A DNA stretch of 64,000 nt, taken from Streptococcus cristatus (lineage in GTDB: Bacteria > Bacillota > Bacilli > Lactobacillales > Streptococcaceae). The notes under the pieces are model-generated. The model worked only from the letters and a program-made list of their open reading frames with translations, searched no databases and had not been told where the DNA came from. Below, in pieces: positions 1 to 7,058 of this stretch. Numbering within the stretch: position 1 is the stretch's first letter; the number at the start of each line of letters is the position of its first letter. The stretch spans positions 29,419 to 93,418 of the forward strand of contig NZ_RJPT01000008.1 in NCBI RefSeq assembly GCF_003943515.1, in the 5' to 3' direction. Position numbers and translations under genes: made by a program.

Positions 1-94
1 CCGTCAGCATGATAATACGGTCTTTTAAAAGGCGTGAGTAAATGTCATAAGAACGCTCACCACGGCTGGTTTGTTCAATAACTACAGGAATCAT
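1..94 (-). CDS. clpP: ATP-dependent Clp protease proteolytic subunit, N-terminal part only
   Basis: The reverse strand from 94 reads [20 protein letters not shown] and continues to the window edge. This is the conserved start of ClpP, the serine peptidase that assembles as a double heptamer with Clp ATPases in the cytoplasm to degrade damaged and regulatory proteins. Only 31 codons are present, so the catalytic Ser-His-Asp residues lie outside the window. An AAGGAG ribosome binding site precedes the ATG. A CtsR operator covers the promoter, which fits heat-shock control. Identification is secure although partial. Confidence 0.93.
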
Positions 95-126
95 GAATAT
101 TTTCTCCTTCATTCGATCTATTCATT

Positions 127-156
127 ATTATATCTTTTTGGTCAAAAAAGGTCAAA
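127..156 (-). promoter_or_regulatory. clpP promoter with CtsR operator
   Basis: On the plus strand, GGTCAAA at 140-146 and GGTCAAA at 150-156 are separated by AAA, an exact match to the CtsR direct heptad repeat. On the minus strand the -35 is TTGACC (150-155), the spacer 17 bp and the -10 TATAAT (127-132). The operator therefore covers the -35 and spacer, and CtsR should block clpP until heat or protein stress inactivates it. Confidence 0.92.
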
Positions 157-265
157 TATTTACTTTCTCTGTCGGATGACAGAAAGCAGCGCTGAGATTA
201 TCTTTGATTTAGAAAGCACAAATCCATCGGTTTGGCAGAACTTTCCTTTTTGTAACTTCTAGCTA

Positions 266-895
266 TTATTTTGTACCAAAGAGGCGGTCACCAGCATCTC
301 CGAGACCTGGAACGATGTAGCCGTGTTCATTGAGGTGATCATCAAGGGCAGCAGTGAAGATATCTACATCAGGGTGAGCATCCTGCAAGGCTTTAACACC
401 TTCTGGAGCAGACACTAAGCAGACAAAGGTGATGTTGCTTGCGCCACGTTTTTTAAGTGAATCCACCGCCAAGATAGCAGATCCACCCGTAGCCAACATT
501 GGATCGACAACAAAGATTTGACGTTGGTCAATGTCTTCTGGCAATTTTACCAAATATTCAACTGGCTTCAAGGTCTCTTCATCACGGTACATTCCGATGT
601 GGCCGACTTTAGCAGCAGGAACCAAGCTCAGGAGACCATCCACCATACCGATACCAGCCCGCAAGATTGGGACAATAGCCAATTTTTTCCCTGCAATCTG
701 CTTTTGAACTGTTTTCGTAATTGGTGTTTCAATTTCTACATCTTCAAGTGGTAAATCGCGCAAAACTTCATAACCCATTAGCATTGCGATTTCATCTACC
801 AATTCACGAAAAGCTTTAGTAGAGGTATCTGTACGACGCAAGATAGACAATTTATGCTGAATGAGTGGATGAGCGATAACTTCAAGTTTTCCCAT
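266..895 (-). CDS. upp: uracil phosphoribosyltransferase
   Basis: Cytoplasmic pyrimidine-salvage enzyme converting uracil and PRPP to UMP. The 209-residue protein has the family's usual length. The PRPP-binding segment [12 protein letters not shown] is near residues 129-140 and GIGMVDG near 81-87. I chose the ATG at 895 ([10 protein letters not shown]) because AAGGAAA lies 7-8 nt upstream and homologues start there; an in-frame ATG at 916 adds seven unlikely residues. It is probably monocistronic, transcribed from an extended -10 promoter just downstream of the ftsY terminator, and is followed by clpP on the same strand, the common streptococcal order. Confidence 0.96.
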   Translation of the reverse strand: MGKLEVIAHPLIQHKLSILRRTDTSTKAFRELVDEIAMLMGYEVLRDLPLEDVEIETPITKTVQKQIAGKKLAIVPILRAGIGMVDGLLSLVPAAKVGHIGMYRDEETLKPVEYLVKLPEDIDQRQIFVVDPMLATGGSAILAVDSLKKRGASNITFVCLVSAPEGVKALQDAHPDVDIFTAALDDHLNEHGYIVPGLGDAGDRLFGTK

Positions 896-928
896 GATTG
901 GATTTCCTTCTTTCATTTTATTCTTCTT

Positions 929-934
929 ATTATA
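929..934 (-). promoter_or_regulatory. upp extended -10 promoter
   Basis: Minus-strand TTGATATAAT gives a TATAAT box with an upstream TG. It lies about 34 nt before the upp ATG and directly after the ftsY terminator. Confidence 0.6.
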
Positions 935-941
935 TCAAAAA

Positions 942-976
942 AGAAGAAAAAAGGCTTGCAACAAGCAAACCTTTTC
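942..976 (-). terminator. Rho-independent terminator of the ftsY operon
   Basis: On the minus strand AAAAGGTTTGC pairs with GCAAGCCTTTT around a TTGTT loop, followed by a T-rich tract. Confidence 0.85.
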
Positions 977-1039
977 ATCTATTTTAATTACTTTTTGATA
1001 GAAGAGTTTGATTTCAATTTAGGCTTTATTGATAGACTA

Positions 1040-2548
1040 TTACACCAAACCTTCTAAGAGGCCTCTCATAAAGTTCTCAGAATTAAACTCGCCGATGTCG
1101 TCAATTTTCTCGCCAAAACCAATCAGCTTCACTGGAATATCCAGTTCCTGACGAATGGCAAGAACAACCCCACCGCGCGCAGTTCCGTCAATCTTAGTCA
1201 GCACAATACCTGTCACAGGTGTGATTTTTGAAAATTCCTTGGCTTGAACCAGCGCATTTTGACCCGTAGAAGCATCCAAGGCTAGGAAGGTTTCGTGCGG
1301 CGCTGATGGATCTACCCGCTTGATAATGCGACCGATTTTTTCAAGCTCTGCCATGAGATTGTCCTTATTTTGCAAGCGACCTGCTGTATCAATCATGAGA
1401 ATATCGACATTTTCAGCCTTGGCCCTTTCTAAACCGTCAAACACGACACTGGCTGGATCGCTCTTTTCTGGGCCAGTCACAACAGGCACATCGACTCGGC
1501 GCCCCCACTCAGCCAACTGGGCAACAGCTCCAGCTCGGAAGGTGTCTGCTGCCACCAGCATCACTTTTTTACCTTCTTGCTTGTATTTATAGGCCAATTT
1601 ACCGATTGAGGTCGTCTTCCCTACTCCATTTACTCCGACGAAGAGCATGACAGTCAGACCGTTTTGGAAATTGATTTTTTCATTGAAACGGCCATCTTTC
1701 TCATAAATATCGACCAATTTTTCAATGATGAGTTGGCGCAAGGCGTCTGGTTTCTTAGTATTTTCCAGACGTGCTTCATAGCGCAAGTCCTCAGTCAGAT
1801 TGGAAGCTACCTGTACACCGACATCACTGGTAATCAGCAGTTCTTCCAAGTCTTCAAAGAAATCTTCATCAACTGAGCGGAAATTAGCAAAGAAGGCATT
1901 AAGGCGAGCACCAAAGCCAGTCCGCGTCTTTTTGAGACTGCGGTCATACTTGTCTTGAACACTCTCTTCTTGGTATTCAGTAGAATTCTCAGATGTTTCT
2001 GCGGGAGTCTGTTCTTCCTCTGCCTCTCCTCCATACTCGGTCGAGTCTACTTGTGAGGAAGTGCTTGCTTCCTGCTCACTAGATACTTCTTGCTCTGGTT
2101 CGTGGCTGATTTGCTCTCTCGCTGCAGCCAAACGCTCCTGCAATTCTTGGTAATAATCTCTGCTTTCAGTCGCCGCTTCTGATTCGCTACTACTTTCCAA
2201 CGCTTGATTTGCTGAAGTTTCAGACTGCTCTTCTGCCTCAGCCAAAACTTGTTCAGGACTTTCCTCGTCTTCAAGCACTGGTTCAGATAAGTCAGCTTGT
2301 TGAGCAGTTGGGACAAATTCCTGCTCAGAAGTTGCTGAATCTGCAGGATCTGTATTCTCTTCTAACACAGACTCTACTTCCTGAGTTTCCGCTGTTTCTT
2401 CATTAGAAGCAGCAAGGGGCTGGAGCTCTGTCTCAGATGGAACTTCAGTCACTGTAGTCTGATAACTCTCCTCTGCCTGTTCCTCTATCTGGGGCTTTTC
2501 TTCAAGTTCCTCTTTTTTACGTCCAAAAAGACGGTCAAATAATCCCAT
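1040..2548 (-). CDS. ftsY: signal recognition particle receptor FtsY
   Basis: GTPase that docks ribosome-nascent-chain-SRP complexes at the membrane for co-translational insertion. The 502-residue protein begins with an acidic, Glu/Gln/Ser-rich A domain of about 200 residues, which is variable in the family and low in complexity here. It is followed by the N domain and the SRP-type G domain, with GVNGVGKTT (G1), DTFRAGA, DTAGR and TKIDG motifs in order. It is the last gene of a minus-strand run after two Cof-like phosphatases (3-bp gap to the nearest). In other streptococci this run usually continues from rnc and smc; here that link is broken by an insertion at 4.4-7.0 kb. Confidence 0.96.
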   Translation of the reverse strand: MGLFDRLFGRKKEELEEKPQIEEQAEESYQTTVTEVPSETELQPLAASNEETAETQEVESVLEENTDPADSATSEQEFVPTAQQADLSEPVLEDEESPEQVLAEAEEQSETSANQALESSSESEAATESRDYYQELQERLAAAREQISHEPEQEVSSEQEASTSSQVDSTEYGGEAEEEQTPAETSENSTEYQEESVQDKYDRSLKKTRTGFGARLNAFFANFRSVDEDFFEDLEELLITSDVGVQVASNLTEDLRYEARLENTKKPDALRQLIIEKLVDIYEKDGRFNEKINFQNGLTVMLFVGVNGVGKTTSIGKLAYKYKQEGKKVMLVAADTFRAGAVAQLAEWGRRVDVPVVTGPEKSDPASVVFDGLERAKAENVDILMIDTAGRLQNKDNLMAELEKIGRIIKRVDPSAPHETFLALDASTGQNALVQAKEFSKITPVTGIVLTKIDGTARGGVVLAIRQELDIPVKLIGFGEKIDDIGEFNSENFMRGLLEGLV

Positions 2549-2551
2549 TCT

Positions 2552-3370
2552 TTAGTTCTCCTTCAATACATATTTCCGAATTGCCCAAGCAACTGCATCT
2601 TCATCATTGGTCATCGGGGTGACAACTTCTGCGACTTCCTTGACTTCTGGCACGGCATTTTGCATGGCTACTCCTAGACCAGCCCAAGCAATCATTGACA
2701 AATCATTGGCTTCGTCACCGCAGGCCATAACTTGGCTTTTATCAATTCCCAAGTGGGCAATCAGTTTCTCCAAACCAGTCGCCTTATGGACATTTTTCGG
2801 TGACCATTCCAGCAGCATTTCCCGTGATTTGAAAATTTCATACTGGTCAAACAATTCGGGCGAAATGTCAGGAATGGCTGCGTCCAGCGGTTCCTGCGCA
2901 AAGGCTGTGACGCACTTATTGTAGGTAATCTGGCTAGAAAGGTCTTCAAAAGCAATGGATTCAAAGTTCAGAGCTGGATTAAACTCCGCATAGAGCGATG
3001 CTTGGTCTGATTGAATCTGATAAACCAAGCCCCCATCAATCGCATCCAGAGGCAGACCCAATTTCTCAGTCTCTTCAAAAATCCTAGCCACATCATCATA
3101 GGCAAAAACTGTTTTATCCAAAATTTCGCCTGTATTGCGCTGAACCAGACCACCATTAAAGGTAATGGTGTATTCATCTACCTGACCATCGGTGCCCAGC
3201 TCATGCAGGAAAAATTCCATAGCCTTAAGCGGACGCCCTGTGGTCAATACAACTTTGATTCCCTGCTGTTGAGCAGCTTTGAGCGCTGCCAGATTACCTT
3301 CAGAAATCTTTTTATCCGTGGTTAAAAGCGTCCCGTCCAAGTCCAAAGCGATCAATTTAATATCAGCCAT
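2552..3370 (-). CDS. Cof-type HAD-superfamily phosphatase (first of a tandem pair by position)
   Basis: Predicted cytoplasmic sugar-phosphate or nucleotide phosphatase of the HAD IIB (Cof/YidA) family, 272 residues. The nucleophile motif DLDGTLL is near residue 9, TTGRP supplies motif II, and ACGDEANDLSMI near residue 215 gives motifs III/IV. The cap domain sits between motifs II and III. Its start codon overlaps the stop of the upstream Cof paralogue by one base, so translation is probably coupled. ftsY follows after 3 bp. The substrate cannot be read from sequence. Confidence 0.88.
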   Translation of the reverse strand: MADIKLIALDLDGTLLTTDKKISEGNLAALKAAQQQGIKVVLTTGRPLKAMEFFLHELGTDGQVDEYTITFNGGLVQRNTGEILDKTVFAYDDVARIFEETEKLGLPLDAIDGGLVYQIQSDQASLYAEFNPALNFESIAFEDLSSQITYNKCVTAFAQEPLDAAIPDISPELFDQYEIFKSREMLLEWSPKNVHKATGLEKLIAHLGIDKSQVMACGDEANDLSMIAWAGLGVAMQNAVPEVKEVAEVVTPMTNDEDAVAWAIRKYVLKEN

Positions 3371-4161
3371 TACAAGCCCTCCATGTAAGTCATAACAGAT
3401 TGGGCCGCATGGTGGCCAATCACTTCTTTCGCAACTGCCAAAATTTCCGGTCGCGCATTTTCCGGTGCAATCGGATGGCCCACTACCTGCATCATATGTA
3501 GGTCATTGAGATTATCACCAAAAGCCATGACCTGATCCATCTCTAGGCCTAGCTTCTTAGCCAGCTCGACAAGAGCCACGCCTTTATCCACATAGTCCAG
3601 CACGATATCAATCGACTTATAGCCTGTTGTCATCGCCTTGACACCTGCGACATTTTCATTGACCCAGGCTTCGCCGTCGGCCACTGTTTCTTCGCTGAAA
3701 TTGGTCGTGAATTTAAAAATCTCGTCTGTAATCTCACTAAAATCAGCAACTTTTTGGATATTTTCATTATAATTAGCGCTGAAAGAGAGATAAGTCGGAT
3801 CTACTGTCTCTAAGACATAACAGCCTTTTTTCCCTGTCAGGAGCAACTCATTGATATTGACAAAAGGCGACTCCTTGAGCTTATCAAATACCTTGAGATA
3901 AAATTCTCTTGGCATGGTTGCTTCGTATAGATCTTTTCCTTGAAACTCTACAAGGCTGCCATTTTCCGCGATAAAGATCATATCATCTCGAACTTCATGA
4001 AAGAGCTTTTCAAGAGAAAGAATACCTCGACCGCTGGCAACAGTAAAGTAGATGCCCTTTTCTCGAAACTGGGTCAGCAGATGCTTGAGCCGCTCCATAT
4101 CAAACTGACCCTTGTCATCTAAAAAAGTCCCGTCCATATCTGTGGCAATGAGTCTTATCAT
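3370..4161 (-). CDS. Cof-type HAD-superfamily phosphatase (second of the pair)
   Basis: A 263-residue HAD IIB protein with DMDGTFLDD at residues 8-16, VASGRG as motif II and AFGDNLNDLHMM near residue 215. It is a divergent paralogue of its downstream neighbour rather than a recent copy. It starts a minus-strand operon (this gene, the second Cof gene, ftsY) with its own promoter about 110 bp upstream and a GGAG site close to the ATG. In related genomes smc precedes it directly, so the independent promoter may compensate for the insertion upstream. Confidence 0.88.
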   Translation of the reverse strand: MIRLIATDMDGTFLDDKGQFDMERLKHLLTQFREKGIYFTVASGRGILSLEKLFHEVRDDMIFIAENGSLVEFQGKDLYEATMPREFYLKVFDKLKESPFVNINELLLTGKKGCYVLETVDPTYLSFSANYNENIQKVADFSEITDEIFKFTTNFSEETVADGEAWVNENVAGVKAMTTGYKSIDIVLDYVDKGVALVELAKKLGLEMDQVMAFGDNLNDLHMMQVVGHPIAPENARPEILAVAKEVIGHHAAQSVMTYMEGL

Positions 4162-4269
4162 ACAATTATCTCCTTTTTTGAATTAGGGGTGTGCAAAGGG
4201 CATTTAGGGTATGCATCTTTTAAGGATTTAGGCAACCCCCATCATTTCTCATCTCTGTTAATCCTTTAT

Positions 4270-4275
4270 ATTATA
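4270..4275 (-). promoter_or_regulatory. promoter of the Cof-Cof-ftsY operon
   Basis: Minus-strand TTATGATATAAT contains a TATAAT box with a TG one base upstream. The untranslated leader to the ATG at 4161 is about 105 nt. I see no riboswitch-like fold in it. Confidence 0.55.
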
Positions 4276-4302
4276 TCATAAAACTAACACTTCATTCCAC
4301 AG

Positions 4303-4346
4303 ATGAAAAACAGTCAGATCATATTTCTATGACCTGACCGTTTTTG
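4303..4346 (-). terminator. terminator closing the inserted block before the Cof operon
   Basis: In minus-strand RNA, ACGGTCAGGTCATA pairs with TATGATCTGACTGT (two G-U pairs) around GAAA, followed by TTTTT. In the plus direction the same positions are A-C mismatches, so it works as a minus-strand terminator. Confidence 0.8.
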
Positions 4347-4490
4347 ATATTGTTTATACTATATCTATTTACTTTTTTATTTTATAAAATAACATCACAT
4401 AAACTTTTTATATATTTAGTTATCCTAAATTCAATTTATGTTTTGCTATTTGGCAAATACGTTCTGGCGAAGCGTGGTCTACAAACTGAC

Positions 4491-4721
4491 TTAGCAGTCT
4501 TCGAGTCGCCAGCTTCCAAGGTGTTGGTTTGCCTGGCGAATGGCTTTGATTTCGGCGTGCAGCGTGGCGTCTTGTTCCTTTTCACGTAAGTTATGACCAC
4601 GCCCAATAATTTCACCATTCAAGACCACGACAGCCCCGATTGGCACTTCCGCTTGGTCATAGGCTTTCTGCGCTTCCTTCAACGCTTCCCTCATAAAGAA
4701 TTCTTTTTCATGAAGTTCCAT
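4491..4721 (-). pseudogene. truncated tRNA adenosine deaminase (tadA) fragment
   Basis: 76 codons matching the N-terminal half of TadA, the enzyme that makes inosine at the tRNA-Arg wobble position. Present are VPIGAVVV, RGHNLRE and the zinc/catalytic HAEI motif, ending at GSWRLEDC and then a stop. The essential PCxxC zinc ligands and the C-terminal half are missing, so it cannot be active (TadA is about 155 residues). The residues resemble Enterococcus/Bacillus-type TadA more than the streptococcal form as I recall it. It begins 4 bp after the neighbouring membrane gene and lacks a good ribosome binding site. I read it as the broken edge of a transferred segment. Confidence 0.82.
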
Positions 4722-4725
4722 GTTC

Positions 4726-6021
4726 TTACTGATAGACGCGCTTCGTCACGACTAGACTATGCGGTCTCTCAAACTCCTTATCTAAGTAATCTTGGTACGT
4801 TCCTGGTGAAATAAATCCTCGGGCGCTTAAAATATCGGTGCCTGCTGTCCCGACAATCGTATCGGCTAGCAATACACAGTTGGTACTCATCACAAAATAC
4901 GTCTTGAATTTTGAAGAGGTAAATTTATACAAGAGTGCATCTGCTTCTTGTTTGAGCTTGTAGGCATACATTGGTTCTTCTTTGTCGATTCCAGGATGCT
5001 TAGGTTTCACCATTTTCGGTGGATCCCAAGGCACTGTCAGCGACATCAATTTGGCGATTTCCTTATCGATGGCCGCGAGTTGTTCTGGAGACAAGGCAAG
5101 ACCATATCCCAGTAGGGTCTTATGATTTTCGCGTTTACAAAATTCGATGTATTTTTCACGGTCGGCACTGAAAAGTACCCCGTCCCCCATCGTTCCAAAG
5201 AGGCGCTCCGAATTCGTATCGTAGTTTCCGAATGAAATAATGCGGCCCTTATAACACAGGTCGACATGCCCGATGGCTCCAAACCCGTCTTTTGTGACAT
5301 GAATAAACATCTCTAAGTTTGGTTCTGCATTTTCTTTGGCACGGTCGTAAATTTCTGAAGCCGTTTCGCCTTCTCCAAGTTCCAACGCATCATTAATTTT
5401 TTGTAAGGTTACTCGAGGAATCAGTGCAGCAAATACAAGCGGCATCCCACGACGCAAGCGTCTGCGAAGGACTTTCTTTCCAACTTCGGCCTCGAAGAAC
5501 CAGCCGTCCCGAATATTGCTAATCCCATACCCGATAAAATAGAGCGAAAGGAAGAACATTTGCAAATTGCCGTCGCCCCCAAGAGAAATTAAAGTGGCTA
5601 CCCCGACAACTGAAAGCCAAATGGTATCAAAGAGCAAGCGAAATCGCGGGCGAATATCATCTTTGACATAAATATAGTATGTCACACCACTAATTCCCGC
5701 CTTCATCACTTCATTGAGTCCCATCAAGATGCTTACAATCGCAATCGGCAATGACAGGAAGAATTGATTTCCTGCTAAAAATCCGTAAAGGGAAAATTTC
5801 CCTATATTCAGCCATAACGGGTCTTTAGATGCCGCTTTACTAAACCAACGGAATAAGAAATTCCATAGTTCACGGGCCCATAAGAATGTTAAAAACAGAC
5901 GTAACATCAATTCTGGGAAGCTTGGTCCGAATATAAGGAGCAATATCCCAGCAACAAGGAACGCAATCCCTTCAAAGAGGAGCTTTTTCCCCGTAATCCC
6001 TAAGTCGCTAATTTTCTTCAT
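4726..6021 (-). CDS. membrane protein with a C-terminal circularly permuted papain-like (YiiX/NlpC-P60-related) domain
   Basis: 431 residues from the ATG at 6021, chosen because TAGGAGGT lies 9 nt upstream; a TTG sits one codon earlier. Residues 15-170 form about six membrane segments resembling HdeD/DUF308. The soluble remainder has GHVDLCYKG (His252) and TNCVLLAD (Cys382). A His early and a Cys late is the arrangement of circularly permuted papain-like hydrolases (YiiX/LRAT type), so a membrane-anchored amidase, esterase or peptidase is plausible; this is inference, with no substrate evidence. It overlaps the AI-2E-type pseudogene by 14 bp and is followed by the tadA fragment. It appears intact, unlike both neighbours. 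Confidence 0.62.
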   Translation of the reverse strand: MKKISDLGITGKKLLFEGIAFLVAGILLLIFGPSFPELMLRLFLTFLWARELWNFLFRWFSKAASKDPLWLNIGKFSLYGFLAGNQFFLSLPIAIVSILMGLNEVMKAGISGVTYYIYVKDDIRPRFRLLFDTIWLSVVGVATLISLGGDGNLQMFFLSLYFIGYGISNIRDGWFFEAEVGKKVLRRRLRRGMPLVFAALIPRVTLQKINDALELGEGETASEIYDRAKENAEPNLEMFIHVTKDGFGAIGHVDLCYKGRIISFGNYDTNSERLFGTMGDGVLFSADREKYIEFCKRENHKTLLGYGLALSPEQLAAIDKEIAKLMSLTVPWDPPKMVKPKHPGIDKEEPMYAYKLKQEADALLYKFTSSKFKTYFVMSTNCVLLADTIVGTAGTDILSARGFISPGTYQDYLDKEFERPHSLVVTKRVYQ

Positions 6022-6715
6022 CAATAATACCTCCTACAGCTACCACTGGAGCAGCTTGTTCATGTTTCTCCATCCATTCTTTCACGAGACGGTAAATCAC
6101 GGCAAAGATTGGTGTGAAGAAAATCATTCCTACTAAACCAAAGAGATTTCCACCGATTAACGTAGTAGCAAGGGTTAGAGCCGTTGGCAACCCTACGGAA
6201 CTGCCGACAACCCTAGGATAGACGACATTGCCTTCCACTGTTTGAACGACCATAAAGACGACAACCGAAATGAGTGCTTGAATTGGGCTTTCTGTAAAGA
6301 TGAAGAGCATTACGATTCCGCACGCCATAAACGGCCCGATATTCGGAATGAACGAGAATACTCCGGCCAGCACCCCAACAAGTCCTGCATATGGCAACCC
6401 TACAAGAGAGTATGCGGCAAAAATCATAACCCCAACAATTCCCGCCTCGATGATTTGACTCATCAAGAAACGGTCATACGTATCCACGATGACTTCCCCG
6501 ACATAAGAATGTGCTCAATTTTGTCTTTTAGCAACACCACATTGAGAATGCGAAGCGTTAAACGTGCGAGTATTTCCTTACTTACGAGAATATTAATCAT
6601 GAAGAAAATCCCCATAATCACAGAGAACACATTTGAGAAGAGCCTATAATATTCGTTGTAAATCCGCCAAGGAATGTAATGACAGACGATATACGCTTTT
6701 GTATTATCTATAACC
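6008..6715 (-). pseudogene. AI-2E family transporter, 5'-truncated with two frameshifts
   Basis: The C-terminal 159 codons (6487-6008) are clearly AI-2E family permease: FLMSQIIEAGIVG, LPYAGLVGVLAG, FSFIPNIGPF and VEGNVVYPRVVG. Upstream, homology continues in another frame (FSVIMGIFFMINILVSKEIL, then KDKIEHIL); one missing T near 6504-6508 restores ILYVGEVIVDTYDRF. A second shift near 6635-6642 links to a third frame reading ITFLGGFTTNIIG. Before about 6715 nothing recognisable remains, so the first membrane helices are lost. The family normally has about 350-380 residues. It is presumably non-functional, although the last 159 codons could still be translated and coupled to the next gene. Confidence 0.8.
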
Positions 6716-6720
6716 TAGTT

Positions 6721-6959
6721 TATTTCCATCAACATACCTGTGCCTTCAAATTATTTTTTATTTATTATCCTCATTATACCAAGAATTCTCACAATTTACT
6801 ATAACTCCTACTTTCTATTGACGAAAGAAATGTTATTATGCAGTTATACTGCCTCAAGATGATTGACTTTCGAAACATGCAATTTAACGTTTAACAAATC
6901 AAGGGTGTCTCCATAGAATCAAAGTATTTCTGATACCCATTTCCTTCTATCTATAGACA
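6721..6959. other. non-coding remnant between the AI-2E pseudogene and the smc terminator
   Basis: AT-rich, with no open frame I can support. A minus-strand stretch near 6890-6935 reads KYFDSMETPLIC before a stop and may be a gene scar, but I do not recognise it. Confidence 0.35.
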
Positions 6960-6996
6960 GTAAAAAGCCTTGAAACAACTTATTCAAAGGCTTTCT
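6960..6996 (-). terminator. terminator downstream of smc
   Basis: Minus-strand AAAGCCTTTGAA pairs with TTCAAGGCTTT (one bulged T), followed by TTTTAC. It ends the rnc-smc transcript before the inserted block. Confidence 0.75.
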
Positions 6997-7058
6997 TAGT
7001 ATTCTATTGTATCAATTACCTTATTCCGATTTCTGTTGCTACTAATTTTATGCTCATA

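Noticed and set aside
4344..4589. Plus-strand 81-codon open frame rich in Phe/Leu/Tyr
   Set aside because: It lies over AT-rich intergenic DNA and antisense to the tadA fragment, without a ribosome binding site.
6890..6935. Possible insertion-sequence scar reading KYFDSMETPLIC on the minus strand
   Set aside because: Too short, with no terminal inverted repeats or target duplication that I can see.
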